This document shows, piece by piece, positions 11,401 through 22,449 of a stretch of DNA of 64,000 nucleotides (position 1 is its first letter; each line of letters begins with the position of its first letter). The notes under the pieces are model-generated. The model ran no database searches. It was not told where the DNA came from and saw only the letters and a program-made list of their open reading frames with translations. The DNA is from Mytilus californianus. Taxonomy: Eukaryota > Mollusca > Bivalvia > Mytilida > Mytilidae. The stretch lies in assembly GCF_021869535.1 (NCBI RefSeq), contig NW_026262648.1, positions 1,922,001-1,986,000 of the forward strand. The letters run 5' to 3'. The position numbers and the translations under genes are program-made.

Positions 11401-14043
11401 AGCAGGACCCGTTGTCGTCATAAAGATTAGTGCATACTGTTACTATGTTAATGTAAACCTGACATTCAACAGGGGTTAAATTGCTCGTTGCACAACAATT
11501 TCTGGAAGGGGAAACTAATTATCTATTTGAATTCGTAAACACTTGAATTCCTGTTTTATTGGAACAAAAATAGTTTTAGTTTTGCATTGTATGAAAATGA
11601 ATATTTAAACGGCGAAATACAGATAGTAAATATTGTAACTCAATTTGCTTTTCGGTATGAATTATATGATTAGATTTAACTTCAACTTCGTACTTTATTT
11701 GTCTTTTTTCAACTTTTATTCGAACGTCACCGATGAATCCTATGTAGACGAAACGCTCGTCTGACGTACAAAATTGTACGCCTGGTATCTATGATGAGTA
11801 TTAGTGTCCAAACTTGGATAGCATACAGCCTAGAAAATTGAAGGACGCCTATCTAATATTTGATTTTCTTATTGGACCACGGGGTGGTTATGTAAGAAAC
11901 TATGATATTCCACTCTACCTTGTGGGGATGGGGAAGGGGAAGGGGAAGAGACAATTCTGTTAATATGATCGTTTGAAAATAAATATCCTGATCACAAGAG
12001 GTTGAACATAATTAAGCAAGAAAATAAGATAAATATATATCATTAAGAATTGCCTTCGAAAATGAGTGTACGTTAGGCGCAAAAGATGACAATAATCATG
12101 CGTTGATAAATCCTCTTGAGGAGAGACAAATTAACTCTAGGGGTATGGTCTTCTTTCCAACTTTTAAGAAAAAAATAGTTTTAGTAGGGAGAAGGCAATA
12201 AATTACTGTTTGAGAATTTTTTCCATTAAATTTAACGTCAATTTCTTTAAAAACATCTTAGAAAATAAATAATTTGCTGAATGGTACGAACCAAGCTTTA
12301 GTTCGTAGATGAGTGCAATACAGTATTTTAGGGGCATTTTGATCAGACAAAACGTATTTTACTTCCTTTTTCGGCGGAATATGTTCCGATCTGTGTTGCT
12401 TTTCATAAATTTTTGGTTTTAAACGAAACAATACTGGTTCCGATGTTGTAAACAACATTTACAAAACCTGTCCTTCCATTTTGTCATGACCAATTTCTTT
12501 CGTTCCATGCATAAAATTCGAGTATAGTGCGTAAAGTTACTTGTCTTGCAATATCCATGTATATATCTTTTTTTCTTTACAATGTGCACAATTTAATGAA
12601 AATTAAACAAATTCCAGGTAAAGTTCACTCTATTCATCATTTTGCAGTGCATGTTTACTAATTTCTCACTTAATCTAGAACGGTTGTAGAAAATATAACA
12701 TCTCACAATTGAAACTAGTGATATGTGTATTTATATTCTACAATTTCATACACATAACAAATAAATAATCAGAAATACTACCTGTATCATTTACAAAACC
12801 ATTCAGGATATAAATGCGAAATTGTCTGGAATGTTTTCTTTAAAGAAACGTGATGCATTCGTCTTATATCTAGTTTCTATATTAAACAACTGAAACCTTA
12901 CATAAAACACATCTTGATAATTTCCTTCATGTCTCTGTTGCCAGGAAATGAGGGGAACAAAATGTCTTCGGTCCGTGTCTGATAGGTAAAATCAATGAAA
13001 CAATTCAAATGTTTTTACTTTGTTTTTCCTTGGGTATCTCGATCTTTTCTATCTTTTTTTAGTTGCTTTCCTTCAGCGTAATTTTATTGAAATGCCCAAT
13101 TAATTTATAATTCATTAACTGTTTTAACAGAGCTATGCCTCGCCTATGTGACTTAATTACAAACCTTAAAAATTATTGAGCCTCCGACGCCGGAAACACT
13201 ACGCATAAATTTCGCTTCCTCGACTTTCCTTGCAGGCGAGACAAACACGAAAATTGTTATAAGTATTGTTTTCTAGCTATATGATGAAAAAGAATAGTTT
13301 GTATGTGAATTGTAAAATATAAACAACCTTATACCATCTTCAAAGCTTCTTGGGATAATAGCATTTACATTATTGATCTGATTTAGTCAAACAATAAATA
13401 TATGATTGAATCAGTTGGACAATCATACCACAACTCCTTTTATTAACTATCAATTTACTTTTGAAATATAAAAATGATAACAAATAAATGAATACACATT
13501 ATTTACCTTCTGTAGTACTGTTCCATCTAGTTCCTCGTATTGTGAAGTATCCTTAGTAAAAACTATATTTGGCAAAATCATCGTGAATGCTAAGATGAAC
13601 CGATACCTCAAACGATGAGGAAGGCAACCAAATATGAGAAATACTAAAGTTGTTGGCCAATAATAGTTGCACTCGTAGTACTTGTTGTCAAAGATGTAGA
13701 ATTCAGTGGTCTCTAGTATTATAACTCCAATCACTATATATTTACTATAACTATTTTGAATTTGTCTTATCATTGATGTTAAATAAAATGCTACTAAAAC
13801 TAATAAACATATACATAGCACCGTTATAGCTTTTATTGATGACGAGTCCCAGATGATTAATGTTAAAATCTGTACGATGTTAAATACAATTCCGACGAAA
13901 ATGAGGCATTTAGATAATCTTCTGTATACGATCCATTTGAAGACATGATACTGAATTTCCGTTTGATGATCTCTAAACCCATTCCATGACATAGGTTCAA
14001 ATTGCATCCTGGAAGAAATTGGTTCTACTGAATTATGTGTCAT
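2467..14043 (-). CDS. Six-TM class III nucleotide cyclase-like protein, catalytically degenerate
   Basis: Seven exons join in consistent phase: 14043-13507, 9132-8983, 8441-8317, 7766-7658, 6758-6631, 3061-2903, 2617-2479. Reading on from the last gives VSK and a stop at 2469-2467, for about 452 aa; a further 3' exon cannot be excluded. Exon 1 holds five hydrophobic segments and exon 2 the sixth, followed by the charged linker usual before cyclase domains (KKEQEITVNILIEQ). Residues about 262-410 align with class III cyclases: NVSI (269-272), the helix AEMSVNMSLSILNKV, ACIHIGDIRIALLG and FGEDLNIAKQILETG. The usual metal Asp positions read Q276 (FADIVGF becomes SVIQLVM) and I324 (GDCYY becomes ISDVL). 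In the VNxAxR motif Asn391 is kept but Arg is Gln395. Layout matches one half of a membrane adenylyl cyclase. Catalysis is doubtful; a regulatory or heterodimer-partner role is inference. Confidence 0.82.
3165..3475 (+). repeat. tRNA-derived SINE in cyclase intron
   Basis: The 5' part reads like a tRNA gene: an A-box-like tggtctcgtggtagcgagc near 3176 and a B-box-like gtgggttcaatctcgg near 3215. A non-tRNA body of about 230 bp follows. It lies antisense in the intron between the FGEDLN exon and the upstream cyclase exon. It will not fold as a functional tRNA: the 3' acceptor half is missing. The heads at 48595-48685 (minus) and probably 16360 look related. Confidence 0.7.
3507..6100 (-). mobile_element. 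RT-B retroelement 3' fragment, split by a younger insertion
   Basis: Minus-strand sequence matches the 3' end of the RT-B elements at 20944-22446, 25812-27195 and 57784-58545. It contains the last coding part (about 6095-6001), the ACCCTATAAG/GTTTTTAAAACCAG region and the long untranslated tail ending at the common ctcaattttat terminus near 3507. The element is 5' truncated at about 6095. A 1.8 kb element at 4188-6000 splits it and has a 4-bp target duplication, so that insertion is younger than this copy. Confidence 0.85.
4188..6000. mobile_element. 1.8 kb element with 470-bp identical direct terminal repeats, no coding capacity
   Basis: The terminal units 4188-4657 and 5532-6000 are identical base for base except for one extra T in the left copy. 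Each unit itself begins with ggtataaaaccactaattc and ends with gaattagtggttctatacc, a 19-bp inverted repeat with one mismatch. The whole is flanked by ATGA at 4184-4187 and 6001-6004. Neither unit has a private target duplication on its inner side, so the whole inserted as one piece. The 874-bp interior has only short unrecognisable frames. No tRNA-complementary primer site follows the left unit and no polypurine tract precedes the right one. An LTR-type (TRIM-like) element or a composite DNA transposon are both possible. Confidence 0.85.
6150..6260. repeat. Remnant end of the gcgatgg/ccatcgc TIR element
   Basis: The stretch holds gaccatcgcac, ggaccatcgcacttcagcgtgag and gagtcctacat, which match the subrepeated termini of the TIR element at 53035-54166. 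Only one end is recognisable here, so it is a decayed or solo terminus. Confidence 0.55.
9628..10085 (+). mobile_element. RT-C family 3' tail, solo copy
   Basis: Non-coding sequence shared with the 3' ends at 15563-15757, 19066-19251, 48172-48362, 48374-48560 and 53300-53490. The shared order is taactgcgagtactct, then cgttagttttctcgtttga-like text, a ggccgtac block, a ggatagttgtc block, and the end atcataccacatcttctt (here ataccagatctcctgattt). No RT reading frame remains. It lies in the large first coding intron of the cyclase gene. Confidence 0.7.
11115..11262 (-). repeat. tRNA-related SINE, 5'-truncated
   Basis: The plus strand carries ccctggccgggattcgaactc, the complement of a pol III B box (gagttcgaatccc). 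The downstream body (taattcgtctaaacaacagc to tttgcggaagc) is the same as in the two SINE units at 58570-58905. The A-box half is missing. The flanks are TA-rich simple sequence (tatatatgtgtatatatata). Confidence 0.7.
11665..11815 (+). repeat. Dispersed repeat tail (gtcaccgatgaatcc...acgaaacgc family)
   Basis: The block cgaacgtcaccgatgaatcc, then gtagacgaaacgctcgtctg and aattgtacgcctggtatc, recurs at 24225-24325. Both copies are preceded by a similar tttggcc/ttttaactttt stretch and lack coding capacity. I recall this as the end of a common mussel element, but no search was run. Confidence 0.55.
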
Positions 14044-15215
14044 CGTTTTTTAATTGTTACTATTATATTACAGAAATGCAATATTGTGTGGTCTTACACA
14101 TATCCATGTATACATAAATATAGATTATGCTTAAGGAAAAAATACCCGGTATGTGTTTCCTGGTATAATCCATTCGGTGAATTGTGTCATATTCGTTTCC
14201 ACTGTTTATTGTTATTCGAAATAGCAAAGTATCCTTCTATAACAAATTTGATACATCTATCTTTTTTTCTCTTCGAATATGGTCCGGTAACATACCACTT
14301 AAATCACTACTGTTGATGCTTAACACAAAGACTATCTAACAATAAATGTCTTTAATGTATTTATTCCGACAAATCAGCATTGTGACGTACGTTTTAATCT
14401 CGGATCAATACTAATTACAACAGATTCATATGTTCTATTGTCATGTTATCTTTCTATAAATTCTTATTCTTAACTTTAATTTGTTTCTATTACAAAAGAA
14501 AACAAATCAAAGTCTGTGCATGAAACCATTAGCCATCTTTCAGTGTTGACAACCAGACAACGTAATGAAATTTAATACAAAGGTTTCTAATTCTGATAAC
14601 AATTCAATAATGCACATATCAAAGATTCAAGTAACAACTATACTCACGATAGTAACAATTATAAAAAAAAATGGTTCGTCGTTCATTTTTCGAAACAGGA
14701 AAATTATCAGCTAGCGTCTGATTTTAATAGCATTCAATATGTACTTTTATTAGCACATTAATTTCCTATTAGCGCATCCATATCAAAATTGGTCTGAATA
14801 TTTCAGTTTTACTGGAAGGTATGTCTCCTTAATGAAGTTTCCTCTTTGCGTTGTTATATTTTACTTTAATCTAGAACTCGTCCTCATCAACTTCCATTGC
14901 TTTTATTACCTTAAATTAAATTCTGGCAGATATTAATAGTTAATTAAAACATAATCGATAGTTATTTATTTCAAATGTTTAGAGTTACTACAGCAAGTTT
15001 ATTTTGGATAACGACATTATACAGGGTGTTTCCAGGCAGAAAATAATTGCTTGCAGAGCCATTTACCGTATTTGCATTTGATTTCTATCTCTTTCTACTT
15101 TGGCAGTATTGAAAAAAATCCAATAACAACAAATTCTGCTATAAAAAAATGAGTTATTGGTCTATTGGGCCAGGTGTATTTTTGTCGGATTATATTTCGT
15201 ATATACAAATATATA
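14044..15215. other. Probable 5' flank of the cyclase gene, no other feature seen
   Basis: The sequence lies immediately upstream (on the minus strand) of the putative start codon at 14043. It is AT-rich, with no exon, repeat family or clear core promoter motif that I can defend. A non-coding first exon could lie here. The short frame at 14035-14316 on the plus strand overlaps the start codon and shows no family signature. Confidence 0.4.
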
Positions 15216-15762
15216 TTTATGTTTATTACACATGTCACTATTTATTATTCTACCCTTAGTTTATTTATTTTGTATTTACATTGTGTAATAGGTCAAATTT
15301 ATTTGTTCAGTGTATGTTCAATGGTGTTAATATGTCCTTTGATTGAGTTCAGCTATTTCAGTTGATATTTTATAGTGTGTCTTTCTATGTTGTGATGTTA
15401 CACTATTGTTTCAGAAAAAGGGTGAAGGTTTGGTACCATTAAAACGAATAAACCCGCTGCATTTGTTTGCACCTGTCTTAAGTCATGAATCTGATGTTCA
15501 GTAGTTGTCGTTTGTTGATGTGGTTCATAAGTGTTTCTCGTTTCTCGTTTTTTATATAGATTAGACCGTTGGTTTTCCCGTTTGAATGGTTTTACACTAG
15601 TAATTTTTTGGGGCCCTTTATAGCTTACTGTTCGGTGTGAGCCAAGGCTCCGTGTTGAAGACCGTACTGTGACCTATAATGGTTTACTTTTATAAATTTT
15701 GACTAGGATGGAGAGTTGTCTCATTGGCACTCATATCACATCTTCTTATATCTATATAGTAA
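15216..15762 (+). mobile_element. RT-C family 3' tail, second long copy
   Basis: The region 15238-15757 is nearly identical to 18735-19251 over about 520 bp (for example gaaaaagggtgaaggtttgg, tttttggggccctttatagc, ttggcactcat). It therefore duplicates the tail of the RT-C element without its reading frame. The 5' truncation with a common 3' end is the pattern expected of target-primed retrotransposition. The two tails differ by scattered substitutions, so this is not a very recent duplication. Confidence 0.8.
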
Positions 15763-15784
15763 ACAGTTTACTTACTTATAATAT

Positions 15785-16252
15785 TTTCGTTTATTATACT
15801 TGACGTTGAAATGCCAGATTTTGATTGGTTCATAAGAGGGAGACATTTTGCTCTATCCAATGCCTCAGCGGTAGACTTTTTTTTTAATGTCACCCTCTCG
15901 TGCAAACCAATCAAAAATCGATAATTTAAAAGACTGAATTGAAATTACATCAATGAGTTTAAAGACAATGCTCATACATATTTCTTCATTTTTGTTACAT
16001 TTCAAATGACTGTAACGTTGTTATGTACACGCAGTCATAGTTTATTACTTTCAATTTAAAATTCAAAAGACAATACTGACAGAATATTCAGTAAAATAAA
16101 TTGAATAATACATGGCTGAGAGAGTGACAGAGCAGAGGGTTACCTCTCAAAAAAAACATGGTCAACCTTGGCTTCGCCTTGGTTGAAAATGTTTTCTCGG
16201 GTTAACATTCTGCTCTATCACCCTTTCAGCAATGTGTTATTTATATAATATA
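15785..16252. mobile_element. MITE-like element with a long internal hairpin, copy 1
   Basis: One end reads ttattatacttgacg followed by ttttgattggttcataagag. The other holds a large inverted repeat at 16114-16230, whose arms include gacagagcagagggttacc and ggttaacattctgctctatc and whose centre is ccttggcttcgccttggttg. A second copy lies in opposite orientation at 19640-20085. It is non-coding. The spacing, orientation change and divergence argue for a mobile element rather than a local duplication. Confidence 0.75.
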
Positions 16253-16359
16253 ACGTTAATAGTACTCGATTGTTGTCGACCTATAACGACAAATAAATAT
16301 ACAAAAATTAATATATTCCGACTCATTTATTTTTGTGTCTGCATTAATATTAATTGAGG

Positions 16360-16675
16360 ACAGGAGATTGTGGGTCCGACCCCTTGATCAAACTTAAGAA
16401 ATTAAAATTGGCATTTGTTGTTTCTCAGCCAAACAAGTTGCATTTATGAGTAAGTACAGAGACCGGTTGGCTTGGAGTTAGATTGAATCGTTTGCGTAGG
16501 GTGCTATGTCTTTCTGTGGCCTATTACCGTATGAGCTAGCCTATTAAGAACCAAATCAATGTGTAGGTTTAGTATAAAGCAGGCTAAGTTAATGTCTCAT
16601 TACTAGGTTATTGTCCTAAATAAGCTGGTAATAGTTGCCACTTGACATCAATGATTTAATCAATCTACAAATATA
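16360..16675 (+). repeat. Decayed SINE-like repeat
   Basis: gattgtgggtccgacccc resembles a pol III B box, and what follows (ttggcatttgttgtttctc, gagaccggttggcttggagt, a tgtctttctgtggc block) parallels the body of the SINE at 3165-3475. The A-box half is not clear. This is a weak call from pattern similarity. Confidence 0.5.
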
Positions 16676-17640
16676 ATGAAAGGAATTTTTACAAAAAATC
16701 TGTGTATCACTGTATATTCACCTTATCAAAGGTATTTATATATAACTATATTATTCTATAAATCAAATAAATCAAATGAATGATATGTTTTGAAAGAGAC
16801 AATATCAAAATTGGATTACTTGAAATCTAAACCGTCTAAAATAATATTAAAAGTAATGTGTCAAAGTCAAGCTAATTTTTCAAGCCTCAAAATAAAATTG
16901 GATAACAAATAAACTATTGTTAAGCAAGGACTAATAGACGATTGATGACAAACAAAGAAAAAAGGGGGATCATGCTTTAATGTGTATGATTAAATTTTTC
17001 AGGTAAGCATCAATTACCTTTACTAAGAACATTTTCTAATCGATCGATGAAATCTAAGTTTGCTTCTGGTTTGTTGGAGTTTTAACTAAACCAAATTTAA
17101 GATTTCTTGATTAACTAAGAATATGTTAATCATTAGAATATATTCTTTATTTCATCTTATTTCATACATTTTCCTGCATAAAAAGATTGATATTTGAAAA
17201 GCATAGCTGTATTGTTGTCATAAGATCAAAGAATATCTTTGTTTTGCTTAAATAAAAGATAATTAAACTTTGTTATAAAACACTAATTAGTTTGTTTAAC
17301 AATCAATATTTTCACCATTTAGACAATTGTTCATTAATTAAGGTCTATGTTTATTTTATAATTAGGGAAGTAATTCACAGTAATTAAATATTTCGTTTAA
17401 AATTAAAAAAAAAAAAACAACAAAAAATATATTTATAAAAGTAAAGTCAACATTAAGTTAAAATAATTAAAAATTGTAAAAGTCAAATTAAATAGACTTT
17501 TTACATGTATACTTATATTCAATTCATGGAACAGTTACTGTATATGCTAGAATCTTTTGTGACTTCTAGTTGTTTTTCAAAATGTTTCATTTTTCTATTC
17601 ACTAATAAAATTTTCAAATGTAATGTGTAATTCAAGGCAT
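16676..17640. other. Very AT-rich intergenic DNA
   Basis: No exon or repeat boundary is recognisable. It contains poly-A runs near 17405 and many short AT tracts. Confidence 0.4.
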
Positions 17641-17775
17641 TACTTTGCAAAAGTAATTGTAATATAATGCATTACTTTGATAAATGCATGTAATTGTAAT
17701 TGTAATATAATGCATGGTTTGGTCAAAGTAATTGTAATATAATGCATTACATTGCAATGTAATTCGCCCCATGCC
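17641..17775. repeat. Short tandem array with gtaatataatgcat core
   Basis: gtaattgtaatataatgcat-like units of about 35-50 bp repeat three to four times with spacer differences, immediately upstream of the RT-C fragment. It may be an old microsatellite into which the element inserted. Confidence 0.6.
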
Positions 17776-19251
17776 TGGTAGTGATGTCATAGATTTTAAC
17801 GAACGTAATCAATGAATCACTGGTAAATTGTTAAATCAAGGATTTCGTTACCATAAATTACGTAAAACTTTTGCTAAGTTCTTTCATAGATACAAAGATT
17901 TAATTAGTAAATTTGGCTGTACTTGTAGAAAACTGATTAAAAACGGTATTTCACATCCTAAATTTCACGGTAATATTGTACTTAAAGCGCGGAAATCACT
18001 ATGTGATCCGTGTAAACTCATCGAACCTTTAAACAAACTTATTAGTAAAGGTTATCTAACCAATGTTGTAATTAGATCTTTGAATATAGTTTACATTGGC
18101 ACTAATATCGAGTTTGTCATCAGCAAATTAAAACATAACTAAATATGTATTTTTTTCAAGCGAGATGTATAAAGACACACCCACGTTTGTTTAGATCTAT
18201 AAAGAGGTTAAACTCCTAACTATCCTACTGTCTGTCGATACATTTATTTTTGGCATTGCACTAGTCATGTCTTCTTTGACTGTCCATGACGTTAAAATAC
18301 TAAATCCCTGGGATGTGTTTTAGTTAATTTTAGTCTCTGATGCATGATTTTTCATTATTAATTGTTTTGGCTTTTAACTAGCTGTCAGTAACTGCGAGTA
18401 CTCTCAAATCGTACTTTCTTGTTTATTTGACCTGTTGATACTAATTGTATTGCTTTTTTGTTATTTAATGTTATTCAGGGTTATATCTGGTCTATATATC
18501 ACCTTTGATAAGTGTTTGGTATAACTATAAATTTTCACTTCGTACTATTAACATCAAAATTATTTATTTTGTAAAAATATTTCCTTTCTCTATTGGTACT
18601 ATACACGTATACCTAACAACAAAATTATTTTCATTTACCTGTGTTTAAAGTTATTGCAAATGGCTGATAGTTTTGTTCGATCATATTGTTTTTCTTTAAT
18701 TGTTTAACATTTCTTACCGATATAACATGTTAGTTTTATTATTCTTCCCTTAGTTTATTTATTTTGTATTTACATTGTTTCATAGGTCTAATTTATTTGT
18801 TCAGTGTATGTTCAATGGTGTTAATATGTCCTTTGATTGAGTTAAGCTATTTCAGTTGATATTTTATTGTGTGTCTTTCTATGTTGTGATGTTACACTAT
18901 TGTTTCAGAAAAAGGGTGAAGGTTTGGTACCATTAAAACGTTTAAACCCGTTGCATTTGTTTGCACCTGTCCTAAGTCAGGAATCTGATGTTCAGTAGTT
19001 GTCGTTTGTTGATGTGGTTCATAAGTGTTTCTCGTTTCTCGTTTTTTATATATATTATACCGTTGGTTTTCCCGTTTGAATGGTTTTACACTAGTAATTT
19101 TTTGGGGCCCTTTATAGCTTACTGTTCGGTGTGAGCCAATGCTCCGTATTGAAGACCGTACTGTGACCTATAATGGTTTACTTTATAAATTTTGACTTGG
19201 ATGGAGAGTTGTCTCATTGGCACTCATACCACATCTTCTTATATCTAATTA
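17776..19251 (+). mobile_element. RT-C retroelement, 5'-truncated copy with C-terminal RT frame and full tail
   Basis: The 5' edge preserves VIDFNERN, then a stop or frame break, then an open frame at 17828-18142 (104 aa) with LLNQGFRYHKLRKTFAKFF, CTCRKLIKNGISHPKFHGN and PLNKLISKGY. This is homologous to the C-terminal part of RT-B (LLHQGFRYHKLVKTF, SGISHPIFYGN, PLNRLIKKGY) but clearly diverged. The catalytic RT core is absent. About 1.1 kb of non-coding tail ends near 19251 with accacatcttcttatatcta. The frame is a remnant, not a host gene. Confidence 0.85.
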
Positions 19252-19639
19252 TTGTTTTAGCTTATAACATAAGATAAACTATGGGGTTATCATTTGATTA
19301 TTAGGGAGGGGTGCGAACAAAAAATTCCTTTTCACCTATTCGCGAGGCAAAGCTGAACAAACATTTATTTTTGGTTTCATACTCAATTGTATACGTGGAA
19401 CAATATTCATCTTCATCCTGTCTTGGACAAGATTATTTATTTTCAGTTCTTACCAAGTAGGCATATTCATTTCCAAAATCCTCCTGCTACCCTACCCCGA
19501 GAAAAATCAAAATCTTTAAGTCGTCCCATAAAGGTATAATACTAGTCAGAGTTCATTTGGATGCGTTAAAATTTTCTATCAAAATTACTTTAAAGACGTA
19601 CAAAGAATTTGGTGTTACTTTTTTCTTTCTAATATTGGT

Positions 19640-20095
19640 TATCATTATATAAATAACATAAAGCTGAAAGGGTGATAGAGCAGATTGTTACCCCGAGAAA
19701 ACATTGTCAACTGAGGCGAAGCCAAGGTTGACAATGTCTTTTCGAGGGGTAACAATCTGCTCTATCACCCTCTCAGATATGTGTTATTTAATTTGTTATA
19801 CTGAATGTTCTGTTATTACTGTCGATTAAGTTTTAAATTCAAAGTAATAAATTATAACGTCTTGTACATAACAACCATCCGTATTTAATAAAGCGCACAC
19901 TTGATCAAGCGTCTCCGTGAAGGGTAATAGAGTATTTGCCATAGGATAGAGTCGTATTTAATAAAGCGCACACTTAATCAAGCGTCTCCGTGAAGGGTAA
20001 TAGAGTATTTACCATAAAATAGAGTAAATTAACACCCTCGTATAAGCCAATCAAAATATTGCATTTTTACGTGAAGTATAATAAAATTGTTTAAG
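19640..20095. mobile_element. MITE-like hairpin element, copy 2 (inverted relative to copy 1)
   Basis: The hairpin spans 19663-19775 (gctgaaagggtgatagagc paired with gctctatcaccctctcag). The outer end, aagccaatcaaaatattgc to gtgaagtataataaaa, is the reverse complement of the start of copy 1. An internal 73-bp unit (gtatttaataaagcgcacac...) is tandemly duplicated at 19881-20026. Confidence 0.75.
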
Positions 20096-20309
20096 ATTTC
20101 TTCGGAAAGCTTTAACAAAGCCTTATTTGATCAATCGAAACAAACTGAATATGTTTTATGTATATAATCAAACCATTAACTGATAAAGCCGTGGTCAACA
20201 TTCCCGATTAAAATTTGTCAAAAGTCTGATTAAGATTCTATGAATCGTGGCTGGAAATTCAAACGTTAATTTAAATTTGTAAAATCAATAATTTAATCAC
20301 GACAACAAT

Positions 20310-20835
20310 CATATATTGTTTAGGGAGCGTCCTAGTTCAGCCGTTTCCAGCCAAATTTGTCCCGATTATCCCCTTTCTCATTCCGATTCTAATCCGATTT
20401 GTATCTTTCGCATGGTTAAAAACGACCGAATCTGTCCCGACAGCGTCCCGATTCAACCGAATGTGATCCGACAGATATTAGACAGTGACCAGACAGTGAA
20501 CCGACGCTGACATTTCTCCAGATCATGCCCGTTCTACAGGACACCGTCCAGAAATCACAGAACATTGTTACGATTTTGATCCGATACAGACGAATCTGTC
20601 ACGACATAGTCACGATTATAATTCGACTTGACAAAATCGGCTGAGTTTCCCCTAATGTTACGGGACGCACCTAACTCTCGGGGTGCTTGGCCGACCTCTC
20701 CGGACCATTCCCGATCCGTAGGAATCTGTTACGATCGTATTCGTCTGCGTTCAGACAATGATAGGACATTCCAGATCATTCAGGATAGTAATCCGATTTT
20801 TTTCACTTTTCGTGTCTTAGCGCTGTCTGATCTCA
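20310..20835 (+). repeat. CCGAT-rich degenerate repeat block of distinct composition
   Basis: The block is GC-richer than its surroundings and is filled with tccgat, cccgatt, acgatt and gaatctgt words at irregular spacing. Short open frames run through it (such as VIRQILDSDQTVNRR), but the repeated words explain them. No family is recognised. It stops about 110 bp from the 3' end of the RT-B copy. Confidence 0.55.
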
Positions 20836-20943
20836 AACGGGAGCCATAATCGGCACTTTGTGAACGCCGCATTAGATATGACCACGTTAGTTTTACCCTG
20901 GACATTTGACGCCTAATACAAATAATTTGAAAAATACTACAGG

Positions 20944-22446
20944 ATAAAATTGAGAATGGAAATGGGGAATGTGTCATGGAGACAACAACCCGACCATAGA
21001 GCAGACAACAGCCGAAGGCCACCAATGGGTCTTCAATGCAGCGAGAAACTCCCGCACCCGAAGGCGTCCTTTAGCTGGCCCCTAAACAAATATGTATACT
21101 AGTTCAGTGATAATGGACGTCATACTAAACTCCAAATTATACACAGGAAACTAAAATTAAAAATGATACAAGACTAACAAAGGCCAGAGGCTCCTGACTT
21201 GGGACAGGCGCAAAAATGCGGCGGGGTTAAACATGTTTATGATATCTCAACCCTCCCCCTATACCTCTAGCCAATGTAGAAAAAACAAACGCACAACAGT
21301 ACGTACAGTAAAACTCAGTATAAGAGAAGTCCGAGTCCGATGTCAGAATAGGAAACAAAAGAAAATAAACAAAATGACAATAATACATATATAACAACAG
21401 ACTACTAGCAGTTACTGACATACCAGCTCCAGACCTCAATTAAACTGATTAAAAGATTATGTCTTCATCATATGAATATCAGGCACAATCCCTCCTGTTA
21501 GGGGTTTAGTATTATACCGTCATAAAATATATGAGAAGAACATAACCCGTGTCATGCCAACAACTGGTTTTAGAATAAATGTGTTTAATTCCGATGCAAA
21601 GACCCTATAAGTGAATCAATATTAAAGCCAAACTATGCAATCTTTAATGACCTGACAACAGTATCGTAACTATATCCCTTCTTAATAAGTCTGTTTAAAG
21701 GTTTTGTTAGCTTTTGAGGTGAATACTGACATTTTTGTGCTTTGTAAAGAATATTACCATAAAAGATTGGATGTGAAATACCCGAACGTATAAGATATCT
21801 GCATGTTGAGTTATATTTACGAATGATGTACTTATACCGATGATAAAATTTAGTAAAATTTTTGACTAGTTTATGATATCGAAAACCCTGGTGTAATAAT
21901 TTTTTAGTAATTATACATAAATTTCTCTCGCTAAAATCTATTACGTTGTTACATACACGAGCGAATCGTACAAGTTGAGATATATAAACACCATAAGATG
22001 GTGACAAGGGAACGTCACCATCTAAAAGTGGATAATTAACGATAGAAAATGAAAAATCATCTCTTTTATCATAAATTTTTGTATTAAGCTTCCCGTTAAT
22101 GATATAGATATCAAGATCGAGGAAAGGACAGTGGTCATTGTTAGTATTTAATTAGCTTTATTTAAAGTAAGTTCAACAGGATAAATTTCTTTAGTATACA
22201 TACTGAAGTCGTCATTATTGAGAGCCAATATATCATCCAAATATCTAAAAGTATTGTTAAATTTTTGTATCAGATGTTGTTTCGATGGGTCTTTGCTGAT
22301 TTTAGTCATAAATTGTAACTCATAACAATACAAAAACAGGTCCGCAATAAGTGGTGCACAGTTAGTCCCCATTGGGAATCCAAAGGAGTAAACATGTGTT
22401 TTTATTAATATTGAATACTTGAACATTCTTTAATGGCGTATCAGTT
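20944..22446 (-). pseudogene. RT-B retroelement copy, frameshifted
   Basis: Minus-strand translation begins near 22446 and includes THVYSFGFPMGTNCAP, the RT-fold motif, FLYCYELQF and FRYLDDILALNN, the catalytic YxDD box. Relative to the copy at 25812 a small duplication (gctaattaaatactaac) near 22148 shifts the frame after TLNKAN. The frame resumes from 22007 (SPSYGVYISQLVRFARVCNN to DTVVRSLKIA). A 0.65 kb untranslated tail ends at ctcaattttat near 20944. The 5' half of the RT is missing. Confidence 0.88.
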
Positions 22447-22449
22447 AAG

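Noticed and set aside
20316..20849. Protein-coding gene in the CCGAT-rich block
   Set aside because: The frames are short and interrupted, and their residues follow the repeated DNA words; no splice pattern supports them.
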